Assembly (NCBI RefSeq): GCF_001424405.1 | Contig: NZ_LMPS01000001.1 | Location: 1,485,999 to 1,549,998 of the forward strand | DNA: 64,000 nucleotides | From: Dyadobacter sp. Leaf189 | Lineage (GTDB): Bacteria; Bacteroidota; Bacteroidia; Cytophagales; Spirosomataceae | Reading direction: 5' to 3' | Shown: positions 1 to 8,156 of the stretch, piece by piece | Numbering within the stretch: position 1 is the first letter of the stretch | Layout: each line of letters opens with the position of its first letter | Program-made: the position numbers and the translations under genes | Notes under the pieces: model-generated | What the model was told of the DNA's origin: nothing | The model's input: the letters and a program-made list of their open reading frames with translations, nothing else | Databases searched by the model: none

Positions 1-390
1 GCAGCCTGTGATGCATTGAAAAGTCTGGGTATTTACGGTCAGATTCCTATAATAGGTATTGCGAAGCGTTTGGAAGAGATCTATTTTCCGGAAGATTCAC
101 TACCGCTTTATATTGATAAAAAGTCGGAGTCACTCAAACTGATCCAGCAGATACGCGACGAAGCCCACCGTTTTGCAATCACTTTCCACCGTGACAAGCG
201 TAGCAAGGGAAGCCTGATCAGTGAACTGGAAGGAGTTGTTGGCGTAGGGAAGGTCACTGCCGCGAAGCTCTTAAAGCATTTTGGCTCGGTGCGCGGCATT
301 CGCGAAAGCTCATTGGAAACCCTCACCGAACTTGTGGGGTTAGATCGCGCCAGGAAAGTGCGGGCCTACTTCGATGCTATGGCTGAGTAA
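1..390 (+). CDS. uvrC: UvrABC excinuclease subunit C, C-terminal part
   Basis: This is the 3' end of uvrC; the gene begins outside the window. UvrC makes the dual incisions beside damaged DNA in nucleotide excision repair. The open frame runs from base 1 to the stop. It contains the end of the RNase H-like nuclease domain, with the family-typical RDEAHRFAITFHR near residue 50, followed by the helix-hairpin-helix DNA-binding pair (GVGKVTAAKLLKHFG and the final LVGLDRARKVRAYF). Its last 14 bases overlap the 3' end of the convergent flavoprotein gene. The family call is firm; the N-terminal GIY-YIG nuclease and UVR domain cannot be seen. Confidence 0.93.
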   Translation, partial: AACDALKSLGIYGQIPIIGIAKRLEEIYFPEDSLPLYIDKKSESLKLIQQIRDEAHRFAITFHRDKRSKGSLISELEGVVGVGKVTAAKLLKHFGSVRGIRESSLETLTELVGLDRARKVRAYFDAMAE

Positions 391-1600
391 GGCCGATGTT
401 TTTGCCTGCGATGTAGCCGGTTGTCCACGCGTTCTGAAAGTTGAACCCGCCTGTGATACCGTCTACGTCCATTACTTCCCCTGCGAAGTACAATCCACTT
501 ACAGAGCGGCTTTGCAATGTTTCAGGATCAATGTCTGTCAGCGAAATACCGCCGCAAGTCACGAATTCTTCCTTGAAGGTCGTTTTTCCACTTACTGCAA
601 ACTGGCTGTTTGTAAGTACTTCTGTGAGACGATTTAGGTTTTTGTGGCTCGCATCTCCCCATTTCAGTGTTTCAGGAATTTCCACCATTTCAGTAAAAGC
701 TTTCCAAAGCCGGAGCGGCAAGCCAAACCTTGCATTGGAGACTACCTGCTGTTTCGGTGTTTTGGTTTTTTCATTGATCAGGAATTCGCGCACCTGCTGT
801 TCATTCAATTCAGGTAACCAGTTGACCCTGCACCCGAATTCATAATTCTTCTCAGCCAGTTCGCGGGCCCCCCAGGCTGAAAGCTTCAGAACGGCCGGCC
901 CGCTGAGGCCCCAGTGTGTGATCAGTAATGGACCACGCCACTCGTATTTGGTACCCGAGATTTTGACAACCGTATCCTGAACTGAAACACCTGCAAGCGG
1001 AAGCAGGAAATTTTGAGGTGTATTGAATGTAAAAAGCGAGGGTACTGGCGAAATGATCTCGTGGCGGTGCGTTTCGAGCCAGTCAAAACTGCTTAGCCGG
1101 GGATAGCCTCCGGTGGCTATGAGCAGCCTGTCGGCCTTTAAAACTTGACTATCTGCCAAATGCAGTTCGAAGCCTTCCGGAGTGGATATAAATGAATCCA
1201 CCGTGGTACTTGTTCTGATTTCAATATTTAGCTGGCGTGCAGTCCGGAGCAGACATTCAATGATGGTGTGGGAAGAATCCGTTACCGGGAACATTCTTCC
1301 GTCCGCCTCCGTCTTCAACTTGACACCTTTTTTTTCAAACCAATTTACGGTTGCATTCGCGTCAAATCGGGGCAGCAGTTTTCGCAGCAGCTTTTCGCCG
1401 CGTGGATAATTTTTAATAAAAAACCGGAGATCGGAAGGGTTGTGAGTCACATTGCAGCGACCCCCGCCCGAGATCCTAACCTTGTTCAAAACGGTCCTGT
1501 TCTTTTCTAAAATGACAATTCTTGCCTCCGGGAATGTCTCAGCGGCGGTAATTGCCGCCATAAATCCGGAAGCGCCTCCACCAACAATTGCTATCTGCAT
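377..1600 (-). CDS. BaiN/HI0933-like NAD(P)/FAD-dependent oxidoreductase
   Basis: Flavoprotein of about 407 residues in the HI0933/BaiN family, widespread FAD proteins whose physiological substrate is usually unknown. The N-terminus has the dinucleotide-binding signature IVGGGASGFMAA, then the family motif RISGGGRCN near residue 45. The C-terminus has LYFAGEVMDVDGITGGFN, which closes over FAD. The ATG at 1600 puts the Rossmann strand at the N-terminus; an in-frame ATG seven codons upstream (1621) adds a tail with no family match and is less likely. The gene is convergent with uvrC and divergent from the saccharopine dehydrogenase gene. The BaiN bile-acid role should not be transferred. Confidence 0.9.
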   Translation of the reverse strand: MQIAIVGGGASGFMAAITAAETFPEARIVILEKNRTVLNKVRISGGGRCNVTHNPSDLRFFIKNYPRGEKLLRKLLPRFDANATVNWFEKKGVKLKTEADGRMFPVTDSSHTIIECLLRTARQLNIEIRTSTTVDSFISTPEGFELHLADSQVLKADRLLIATGGYPRLSSFDWLETHRHEIISPVPSLFTFNTPQNFLLPLAGVSVQDTVVKISGTKYEWRGPLLITHWGLSGPAVLKLSAWGARELAEKNYEFGCRVNWLPELNEQQVREFLINEKTKTPKQQVVSNARFGLPLRLWKAFTEMVEIPETLKWGDASHKNLNRLTEVLTNSQFAVSGKTTFKEEFVTCGGISLTDIDPETLQSRSVSGLYFAGEVMDVDGITGGFNFQNAWTTGYIAGKNIGLTQP

Positions 1601-1711
1601 CGTAATAGTTTGATCATGCAAAAATGAAATGTAAGTTTTAAAAACTGCAATTTCTTTTCATATCTTTCAAAAACCTTCAAATAATTTAACTAAAACCCGT
1701 CAAAACTATAC

Positions 1712-2764
1712 ATGCAAAAAATTCTCGTTATCGGTTTAGGTAAAGTTGGCTCGCTGGCGGGAACACTGTTGAGCAAGCGCTTTGATGTGACAGGTGTGGA
1801 TAAAGCCTCGCCTGCGTTGGTGCTCCCGTTTCCTGTACTTTCAGGTGATGTGAATGATCCTGAAAAATTGGATCAGTTAATGAGCGGTCAGGATGCTGTT
1901 GTGTCGTGTATGCCTTACAATCTCAATCTGCCGATTGCCCGCAAAGCTTATGAGCACGGCATCCATTATTTCGATCTTACGGAAGATGTTGGTACCACAG
2001 CAGCCATTCGCGAGCTGGCCAAAGACAGCAGCAACGTATTCGCTCCGCAGTGCGGCCTGGCGCCCGGGTTCATCGGGATTGTAGGAATGGATCTTGCAAA
2101 GAAATTCACAAGGCTGCGTGATATGGAGCTGCGTGTGGGTGCATTGCCACGTTACCCAAACGGATTAATGGGCTATTCTTTTACCTGGTCGCCGGCGGGC
2201 GTCGTGAATGAATACATTAATGATGCGGAAGTTATTCATAACGGTGTCAGGAAAATGGTACCCTCTTTAGAAGGTATTGAAATGATCAATATCGAAGGTC
2301 AGGAGTTTGAAGCATTCAGTACTTCCGGCGGCCTCGGTACCATGTGTGAAACGCTGGAAGGCAAGCTGGATACGCTCAATTACAAGACGATCCGTTACCC
2401 GGGACATTGTAGTCTGATGAAGTTCATGCTCTATGAACTTTGCTTGAAAGACAAGCGCGAGCTCGTCGAACAGATCCTGACAGAAGCCAAACCGCCCGTT
2501 CAGCAGGATGTAGTGTACGTGTATGCAGTGGTGGAAGGCTGGAAAGACAACCGGCTCGAACGCGAGGAGTTTTATAAGGCATATCACCCGATCGAGATTG
2601 ACGGGATACATTGGCGGGCAATTTCCTGGACTACGGCGGCATCCATAGCGGCAGTAGTGGAAATGGTAGCAGATGGCATTCTTCCGCAAACGGGTTTTAT
2701 CAGGCAGGAAGATATTCTTCTGAGCGATTTTCTTGCAACCCAAAACGGCCGCTTTTTCCTTTAA
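1712..2764 (+). CDS. Saccharopine dehydrogenase family protein
   Basis: Protein of 350 residues resembling saccharopine dehydrogenase (the LYS9/SDH half). It starts with a Rossmann fold (VIGLGKVGSLAG) and has the family's C-terminal catalytic region, including the stretch around TWSPAGVVNEYI and FSTSGGLGTMCET. The enzyme splits saccharopine to glutamate and alpha-aminoadipate semialdehyde with NAD(P)+. Only 14 bp separate it from an antiquitin-type aldehyde dehydrogenase that would oxidise this product, so the two form a lysine-degradation operon. No lysine-ketoglutarate reductase (the preceding step) is in the window. It is shorter than yeast LYS9 (about 446 residues), as many bacterial forms are. 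A role in lysine synthesis is unlikely because dapF is present. Confidence 0.85.
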   Translation: MQKILVIGLGKVGSLAGTLLSKRFDVTGVDKASPALVLPFPVLSGDVNDPEKLDQLMSGQDAVVSCMPYNLNLPIARKAYEHGIHYFDLTEDVGTTAAIRELAKDSSNVFAPQCGLAPGFIGIVGMDLAKKFTRLRDMELRVGALPRYPNGLMGYSFTWSPAGVVNEYINDAEVIHNGVRKMVPSLEGIEMINIEGQEFEAFSTSGGLGTMCETLEGKLDTLNYKTIRYPGHCSLMKFMLYELCLKDKRELVEQILTEAKPPVQQDVVYVYAVVEGWKDNRLEREEFYKAYHPIEIDGIHWRAISWTTAASIAAVVEMVADGILPQTGFIRQEDILLSDFLATQNGRFFL

Positions 2765-2778
2765 AACGCTTTTCTAAA

Positions 2779-4317
2779 ATGATTGATATAAGATCTGTAT
2801 TAAACAAGCTGGATATACAGCCACTAAACAATGGCATTACAACCGGTCAGAAAAGCTGGACGGGCGATGGCGACGTCATTGAATCCATTTCACCAGTTGA
2901 TGGTAAAAAGATCGCCGGAGCCAATCAGGCAGAGCGGAGCGATTACGATCAGGTAGTGAAAAAGGCAGAAGAGGCATTCAGGATTTGGAGAATGCTGCCT
3001 GCGCCTAATCGTGGCGAGATCGTGCGGCAAATGGGCGACGCGCTTCGAAATGCCAAGACCGAGCTGGGTACGCTTGTCAGCTATGAAATGGGTAAAAGCT
3101 TGCAGGAGGGCCTCGGGGAGGTTCAGGAAATGATCGATATTTGTGATTTTGCCGTCGGGTTATCGCGCCAGCTTTACGGGCTGAGTATGCATAGCGAGCG
3201 GCCACAGCACCGGATGTTTGAACAATGGCATCCGCTTGGTATCGTCGGGATCATTTCTGCATTCAACTTCCCCGTAGCTGTGTGGTCCTGGAATGCGATG
3301 CTGGCTTGGGTCTGCGGCAATGTTTGTATATGGAAACCTTCGGAAAAAACACCGCTTACAGCTCTGGCTTGTCAGAATATCATCCAGTCCGTCCTGAAAA
3401 ACAACGAGGTACCCGAGGGGGTATCCTGCGTGATCGTAGGCGGGCGCGAAGCAGGGGAATGGATCGCTTCCGATACGCGTGTGGCTTTGGTATCTGCTAC
3501 AGGAAGTACGAGAATGGGAAAAGCGGTGGCGGAGGCAGTAGGGCGCAGACTTGGAAAAAGTATCCTGGAACTGGGCGGTAACAATGCGATTATTGTTACT
3601 CCGCACGCGGACGTCAACCTCGCCATTCCGGGCATTGTCTTCGGAGCAGCCGGAACTGCGGGCCAGCGATGCACTTCGACGCGGCGCGTACTTGTACAGG
3701 ACAGTATTTATGAAGAAGTAAAATCCCGGCTTGTTCGCGCATATGGTCAACTGAAAATCGGAAATCCGCTTGATGCCGGGAATCACGTCGGCCCATTGAT
3801 CGACTTGCAGGCTGTTGAACGATACAATGGTACTATTCAGAACTTGAAAGAAGCAGGGGCGCAATTTGCCGTAGAGCCAGGTATTCTGGAAGGTGAAGGG
3901 TTCAGTTCAGGCTGCTATGTTAAGCCCTGTATTGTAGAAGTTGACAACAACTGGCCCATTGTTCAGCACGAAACATTTGCGCCTATCCTGTATCTGATCA
4001 GGTACACTACCCTGGAAGAGGCGATTGCAATGCAGAATGATGTACCGCAAGGTTTGTCTTCCGCTATTTTTACATTAAACATCAGAGAATCAGAACTGTT
4101 CCTGTCACAGGCAGGCTCCGACTGCGGCATTGCGAATGTCAACATCGGTACGTCGGGGGCAGAGATCGGCGGTGCATTTGGTGGTGAAAAGGAGACAGGC
4201 GGTGGGAGAGAATCAGGATCGGATGCCTGGAAAGCCTACATGCGCCGGCAGACCAACACCGTTAACTACGGCAGCACGCTTCCATTGGCGCAGGGAATAA
4301 AGTTTGAGATTGACTGA
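2779..4317 (+). CDS. amaB: Alpha-aminoadipate semialdehyde dehydrogenase (ALDH7/antiquitin type)
   Basis: Aldehyde dehydrogenase of 512 residues, closest in appearance to ALDH7A1/antiquitin. It oxidises alpha-aminoadipate semialdehyde to aminoadipate using NAD+. The general base Glu265 lies in LELGGNNAI, the catalytic Cys298 in AGQRCTSTRR, and the cofactor loop is ATGSTRMGKAV. The C-terminus has GGAFGGEKETGGGRESGSD, typical of this subfamily. The open frame extends upstream inside the previous gene, but the ATG at 2779 gives the normal family N-terminus. The gene lies 14 bp behind the saccharopine dehydrogenase gene and together they complete the lower saccharopine pathway. Confidence 0.92.
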   Translation: MIDIRSVLNKLDIQPLNNGITTGQKSWTGDGDVIESISPVDGKKIAGANQAERSDYDQVVKKAEEAFRIWRMLPAPNRGEIVRQMGDALRNAKTELGTLVSYEMGKSLQEGLGEVQEMIDICDFAVGLSRQLYGLSMHSERPQHRMFEQWHPLGIVGIISAFNFPVAVWSWNAMLAWVCGNVCIWKPSEKTPLTALACQNIIQSVLKNNEVPEGVSCVIVGGREAGEWIASDTRVALVSATGSTRMGKAVAEAVGRRLGKSILELGGNNAIIVTPHADVNLAIPGIVFGAAGTAGQRCTSTRRVLVQDSIYEEVKSRLVRAYGQLKIGNPLDAGNHVGPLIDLQAVERYNGTIQNLKEAGAQFAVEPGILEGEGFSSGCYVKPCIVEVDNNWPIVQHETFAPILYLIRYTTLEEAIAMQNDVPQGLSSAIFTLNIRESELFLSQAGSDCGIANVNIGTSGAEIGGAFGGEKETGGGRESGSDAWKAYMRRQTNTVNYGSTLPLAQGIKFEID

Positions 4318-4370
4318 GTAAAATTTTTAACTTTGTACAAACGGCACATTATACTTTTTCAATTCCCTTC

Positions 4371-4637
4371 ATGAAATATCAATTAACCTCAGATCAGATT
4401 TCGTCAAAAGTAGCGGGTGAAACCGTTATTCTCAATCACAACAAAGGCGCCTATTATGGCCTGGACGAAGTTGGAGTGCTGATCTGGGATACGCTTGAAA
4501 AAGGGCCGCAGACAATTGACGAACTGTGTGATGTAGTGGTAAGCGAGTATGACATCGATCTTGATACCTGTAAAAATGATGTCGATACTTTGCTGAAAGA
4601 TCTGATATCTGAAAAGCTGGTTGAAACTGTGAAATAA
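4371..4637 (+). CDS. PqqD-like peptide chaperone (RiPP recognition element)
   Basis: An 88-residue PqqD-family protein. These small winged-helix proteins bind leader peptides and present them to modifying enzymes; in lasso-peptide loci the equivalent is B1, and in HPr-rel-A type loci it is the PqqD-rel protein. The sequence shows the beta-hairpin start (VILNHNKGAYYGLDEVG), the conserved I/LWDTLE helix and the C-terminal DVDTLLKDLISEKLVE helix. It is the first gene of a tight four-gene run; the next gene starts one base after its stop. No leader-peptide gene is visible upstream (only 53 bp separate it from the ALDH gene) or within the run. Confidence 0.87.
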   Translation: MKYQLTSDQISSKVAGETVILNHNKGAYYGLDEVGVLIWDTLEKGPQTIDELCDVVVSEYDIDLDTCKNDVDTLLKDLISEKLVETVK

Positions 4638-4638
4638 G

Positions 4639-5079
4639 TTGGGAAAGCTGCGCAGATTTTTTGGTAAATGGCAAAGCCTGAGTAACTCCGGTAAGCTGAT
4701 CTTTGTAAAAGCGACCGCTTGTCTGTTGCTGGTGAAGGCCGGACTTTCATTGCTCCCATTTGCTACATTCAGAAAGCTTTTCCACCGGTTAACCAGTACG
4801 AAAACGGTGGAGGAAAAATCCAAAGCGGAGATAGACCAGGTTGTTTGGGCCGTGGATACTGCCGCGAATTTATTGCCAATTGAGCTGTTATGCCTCCCTC
4901 GCGCGCTTGCCACCAAGTTTCTGCTTCGTAAAATTCCTGCATTAACACTTGAAATCGGTTTCGAAATCAACCCTGCCAAATCCTTTGAAGCCCACGCGTG
5001 GGTTGAGCGTAATGGACATATCATCATAGGCGACTGGCCTGACGCGATTTCATACAAGCGTCTCTGGGTTTGGGAATGA
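4639..5079 (+). CDS. Lasso-peptide B2-like transglutaminase-fold protein
   Basis: A 146-residue protein of the lasso peptide biosynthesis B2 family, a transglutaminase-like cysteine protease that removes the leader of a ribosomal peptide in characterised systems. The putative catalytic triad is intact: Cys85 in ELLCLPRALA, His119 in FEAHAWVE and Asp132 in GDWP. A hydrophobic segment near residues 20-40 could tether it to the membrane. The only workable start is TTG at 4639, one base after the pqqD stop, suggesting translational coupling. Its substrate is unknown, since no precursor is seen. Confidence 0.82.
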   Translation: MGKLRRFFGKWQSLSNSGKLIFVKATACLLLVKAGLSLLPFATFRKLFHRLTSTKTVEEKSKAEIDQVVWAVDTAANLLPIELLCLPRALATKFLLRKIPALTLEIGFEINPAKSFEAHAWVERNGHIIIGDWPDAISYKRLWVWE

Positions 5080-5096
5080 GCTAACCTAAATTATAC

Positions 5097-6002
5097 ATGC
5101 ATTATTACAAGGCTTTCGGGCTGAATGTATTTTCTGAAATACCACTACCGGAATTGAGCGAAGGTGATCCTGCTACATCACCTGATCTGCAAATCAAAAC
5201 AGCCACCATTGAACTACCGGATCTTAGCAAGACACAGGTTTACAGGCGGGGCATTCGTGCATTATTTGGCAAAAACGCAGGCGAGCTGGTATTGCATTGG
5301 CCGGGTATAGCTACATTCAAGGCGATCGGCGGTAACGAGCTGGTCGTGAATCCATTCGTAGAAGATCCCAATCTTGTCAGTCTCTTTACAGTAAGTGAGG
5401 CAATTGGTTTGATATTATTCCAAAGAGGGCTTTTTCTGCTTCACGCCAGCGCAGTGCTGGTAGGGGAGGAAGCCTGGTGTTTCATGGGTACACCCGGCGC
5501 TGGCAAGTCTACTACCGCCGCTGCATTTATAAAAGCAGGTTGCCGCTTGCTGAGCGATGATCTTACGGCGATTCAGACAGCGGAGAATGGCACATTATCT
5601 GTTCTGCCTGCTTACCCGCAGCTTAAAATCTGGGATAAAACCGTTGCAGGCTTGCAGTACGACAGAGGAAATCTCGAACCTGTCAGCGAGGGTGTGAACA
5701 AGTTTTCATTTCAGCCTAAAACCAACTTTCCTGATAAGCCTGTTCCTCTTACCAAAATCATTTTCCTGCACAGAGCCCGGAACCGGGCTGCTTTACAGCA
5801 GGTAAGTGTGAGCGAAACGCCCGGCGAAATGATCAGGAACTTTCCTCTTCCTATGCAATTGCTGACCGGCGACGTATTAAAAACACATTTTCTGCAAAGT
5901 ATGAAATGTGCCGCCCAGGTGGAGGTAATCAAAAAGAGAAGACCCGAAGGATTTGACTTATTGGAAAAATGGGTTCAGGAGAGTGTCATTCATTCGGTTT
6001 AG
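5097..6002 (+). CDS. HPr kinase-like P-loop protein
   Basis: A 301-residue protein with an HPr-kinase/phosphorylase-type nucleotide-binding core. The Walker A motif GTPGAGKST lies at about 131-139, preceded by the typical LLHASAV strand with His116 and followed by a conserved acidic pair (LLSDDLTAI, Asp154-155). The N-terminal 110 residues are unlike HprK. Relatives occur in lasso-peptide loci, where some phosphorylate the peptide tail, and in HPr-rel-A type clusters. It lies 17 bp after the B2-like gene and 3 bp before the nucleotidyltransferase gene. The C-terminal His-containing HprK loops are not obvious, so kinase activity is inferred only from the P-loop and context. Confidence 0.8.
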   Translation: MHYYKAFGLNVFSEIPLPELSEGDPATSPDLQIKTATIELPDLSKTQVYRRGIRALFGKNAGELVLHWPGIATFKAIGGNELVVNPFVEDPNLVSLFTVSEAIGLILFQRGLFLLHASAVLVGEEAWCFMGTPGAGKSTTAAAFIKAGCRLLSDDLTAIQTAENGTLSVLPAYPQLKIWDKTVAGLQYDRGNLEPVSEGVNKFSFQPKTNFPDKPVPLTKIIFLHRARNRAALQQVSVSETPGEMIRNFPLPMQLLTGDVLKTHFLQSMKCAAQVEVIKKRRPEGFDLLEKWVQESVIHSV

Positions 6003-6005
6003 TGC

Positions 6006-7127
6006 ATGAAAATCTCCCCTGAGCTGAACCTACTGATCAAAGCGTCGCTGGACAACGCAAGCGAGTTGCCTTTCCAGGTTGAGGCCCGTTCCATTGACTG
6101 GCAAAAGCTTGGCCGGCAAGCTAAATGGAATCAGGTCCGCCCTCTTGCCTTTGACTTTCTCTCCCAAAATCCGGACAACCTGGCCGCTGACGATGTACTT
6201 GCGCAGCTAAGAGATTTCAGTGTTGGACAAGCTGTTACCAATATGGCATTTTCCAGCATTTCCGTTCATTTGAATCAGCAGTTGGCGCAGCAAGGTGTTC
6301 GGGCATTCCTGATGAAAGGTGCATTGTGGGCCTGGCTGCTGTATGAAAAGCCTGGGCTCCGAGAATTTGGGGATATTGATTTTTTTGTCGCAAAAGAGCA
6401 GCTTCAAGGTGGTTTGAATGTTTTTGAACAGAATGGATTTGAACCCGATTCGTACCGTAAGTACCTGTTGAGAAGCGATAAAGCTGCCAGCGCCTACCTG
6501 AATACAGACTATCAGCTCCCATTAACGCCGGTGCGGGAACACGCATTAAGGTCACTGGAAATTCAATGGAATTGCAGCTACCCGCGCTACCAGTTTAATT
6601 TCAGCTGGAAGGAGCTGTGCAGCGAAATGGTGGGGCATCAAATTATGGGTAAGACGGTCAATGTGCCTGTTCTGGAAAATCAGCTGATTATGATGCTGGT
6701 ACACCATGTAGGAATTGAGCAATGGGATAAGCTGAAATACATGGCCGACTTTGTGCGGCTGTTAAAACAGTACTCAGCGACACTCGACTGGGCTTATATC
6801 TCCCGGATTGCGCGTCACAAAGGTTTTTTCAACCTGCTGCTGGAATCACTTGGAGCCGCACAAATGCTCACGGGGATACAGTATGTGCGGCTCGTAGATC
6901 CAACCGGCAATGCGGAGTACCCTTCGGCCGGGTTTATGCAAGATATTGTCAGCCACTGGGAAGACGAAAGGGACACTTTAAAGACCAAGACGTTCCGCAT
7001 TCTAGCTTACAATCTGAAATACAGGGACAATTGGAAAGTAAAGTTGAGAATCCTGTCGGGACATCTCGGTTACCTTGTTCACTGGCGACTGATCTGGCAC
7101 AAATGGATCTGGCATAAAAACCGTTAA
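6006..7127 (+). CDS. Nucleotidyltransferase family protein (NTP_transf_5)
   Basis: A 373-residue member of the uncharacterised NTP_transf_5 nucleotidyltransferase family. The core is visible as FLMKGALWAW (residues 102-110), Arg119 and GDIDFFV (122-128); GDID supplies the two carboxylates expected for metal binding. The remainder is alpha-helical. Genes of this family recur beside PqqD/B2/HprK-like genes and in polysaccharide loci; the substrate is not known. It starts 3 bp after the kinase-like gene, so the four genes are very likely one transcript. Its stop overlaps the convergent aldose epimerase gene by 4 bp. Confidence 0.8.
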   Translation: MKISPELNLLIKASLDNASELPFQVEARSIDWQKLGRQAKWNQVRPLAFDFLSQNPDNLAADDVLAQLRDFSVGQAVTNMAFSSISVHLNQQLAQQGVRAFLMKGALWAWLLYEKPGLREFGDIDFFVAKEQLQGGLNVFEQNGFEPDSYRKYLLRSDKAASAYLNTDYQLPLTPVREHALRSLEIQWNCSYPRYQFNFSWKELCSEMVGHQIMGKTVNVPVLENQLIMMLVHHVGIEQWDKLKYMADFVRLLKQYSATLDWAYISRIARHKGFFNLLLESLGAAQMLTGIQYVRLVDPTGNAEYPSAGFMQDIVSHWEDERDTLKTKTFRILAYNLKYRDNWKVKLRILSGHLGYLVHWRLIWHKWIWHKNR

Positions 7128-8071
7128 GTCAATCGTACTACAATCTCCCCGCTGAATACACCGCCTCCTGGCAGAATATACAATCCGTCTCCCGTATTAA
7201 AGGAATCAACATTGGCGGTAAGTGCCTCAATGGCGATACAATCCCTTTCAGGCGGTGTGTAAACTACCAAATGATTGAATTTGCCTTCTCCTGTTTCCTG
7301 CGTAACAGACAGTGTGACGTCCTGATTTTCGGATATAAGCTCAGTAGTTGCCAATTGTCCTTCTGACTTTACAACAAAACAATTATCGAAGACTTTGCGG
7401 TGTAAAAGCGCTGGCTTGTCAATGTGAAAATGCGCCACTCCGGTAGGAATCTGGTTACTGTCAAATGTGACGATCTGATCAGACGGAATGATAATCTTCC
7501 AGGCTTCCACATCTTCGTTCCCCAGCCTGAAATAGGGGTGCCACCCAAACATAGCCGGACAAGGTTCCGATCCTTCATTCAAAGCTTCAAAGGAAACAAC
7601 AAAACGCCCATCCAAATGGAGGATATACCTGATGGAAAAGAGCACCCGAAAAGGGTAACCTTCAGGCGCATCTATCAGATACGATAGTTTAATGGATGCA
7701 TGATCAGCATGCGCCAGTTGTTCTTCCAGATGGAAATGCTGCTTTCTTACCAGCCCGTGAATTGCATTCAGACCATTCTTTTCATTTTTCGCAAGCTGAT
7801 AATCTTTTCCCAAGAACCTGTATTTACCCTCGGGAATGCGGCTGGCAAACGGGAACAGAAGCTCACTTGCACTTTCCGTATCATGTTTCAGCGTTTCCGG
7901 TGTTGGAGGTGTTTTCAGGACAGAAAATAACGTAAGACCTTTCCGGAGCGATAATTGCCGGACAATTCCGCCTAGCTCGGGTACCACTACGAAGCGGTTG
8001 CCTGTTGTACTTTCCTGCACTACATATTCTGTAAGATCACCAAATTGCTGCTTGAATATCTCAAAGGCCAT
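7124..8071 (-). CDS. Aldose 1-epimerase (mutarotase) family protein
   Basis: A galactose-mutarotase-fold protein of about 315 residues. It would interconvert alpha and beta anomers of free hexoses, probably in the cytoplasm as no signal peptide is seen. Family marks are the histidine motifs NAIHGLVR and GWHPYFRLG and the likely catalytic base in IAIEALTANVDSFN near the C-terminus. The ATG at 8071 (MAFEIFKQQ) is preferred; an in-frame ATG at 8104 would run into the hairpin that terminates ftsH. No sugar operon surrounds it, so the substrate is open; a YeaD-like hexose-6-phosphate epimerase is the main alternative. Confidence 0.83.
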   Translation of the reverse strand: MAFEIFKQQFGDLTEYVVQESTTGNRFVVVPELGGIVRQLSLRKGLTLFSVLKTPPTPETLKHDTESASELLFPFASRIPEGKYRFLGKDYQLAKNEKNGLNAIHGLVRKQHFHLEEQLAHADHASIKLSYLIDAPEGYPFRVLFSIRYILHLDGRFVVSFEALNEGSEPCPAMFGWHPYFRLGNEDVEAWKIIIPSDQIVTFDSNQIPTGVAHFHIDKPALLHRKVFDNCFVVKSEGQLATTELISENQDVTLSVTQETGEGKFNHLVVYTPPERDCIAIEALTANVDSFNTGDGLYILPGGGVFSGEIVVRLT

Positions 8072-8105
8072 ATTTTCTCTTGGTTCAATGGGTTTATAAA
8101 ACAAT

Positions 8106-8129
8106 AGCCGGGCTTTCGAGTGCCCGGCT
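8106..8129 (-). terminator. Intrinsic terminator downstream of ftsH
   Basis: An 8-bp GC-rich stem (AGCCGGGC/GCCCGGCT) with an 8-nt loop, followed on the minus strand by a weak T-rich stretch (TTGTTTTAT). It lies between the ftsH stop and the aldose epimerase start, so it would end the rsfS-ftsH transcript. Confidence 0.6.
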
Positions 8130-8156
8130 TCTATTTTATGGTATTTATTTCAGATT

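Noticed and set aside
2267..2743. Long antisense frame opposite the saccharopine dehydrogenase gene
   Set aside because: The plus-strand gene has clear family motifs; the antisense product has no recognisable domain, and such shadows are common in this composition.
3160..3864. 234-codon antisense frame opposite the aldehyde dehydrogenase gene
   Set aside because: It overlaps the catalytic region of a well-conserved ALDH and its product is unlike any protein family.
4332..4359. Promoter-like TTTG and TACTTTTT before the PqqD-like gene
   Set aside because: The 16-bp spacing is short and the predicted start would leave a leader of only about 6 nt, so I could not support it.
4318..4370. Possible lasso or RiPP precursor gene before the PqqD-like gene
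   Set aside because: Only 53 bp with no start codon followed by a usable frame; no short peptide gene with a leader-like sequence is seen here.
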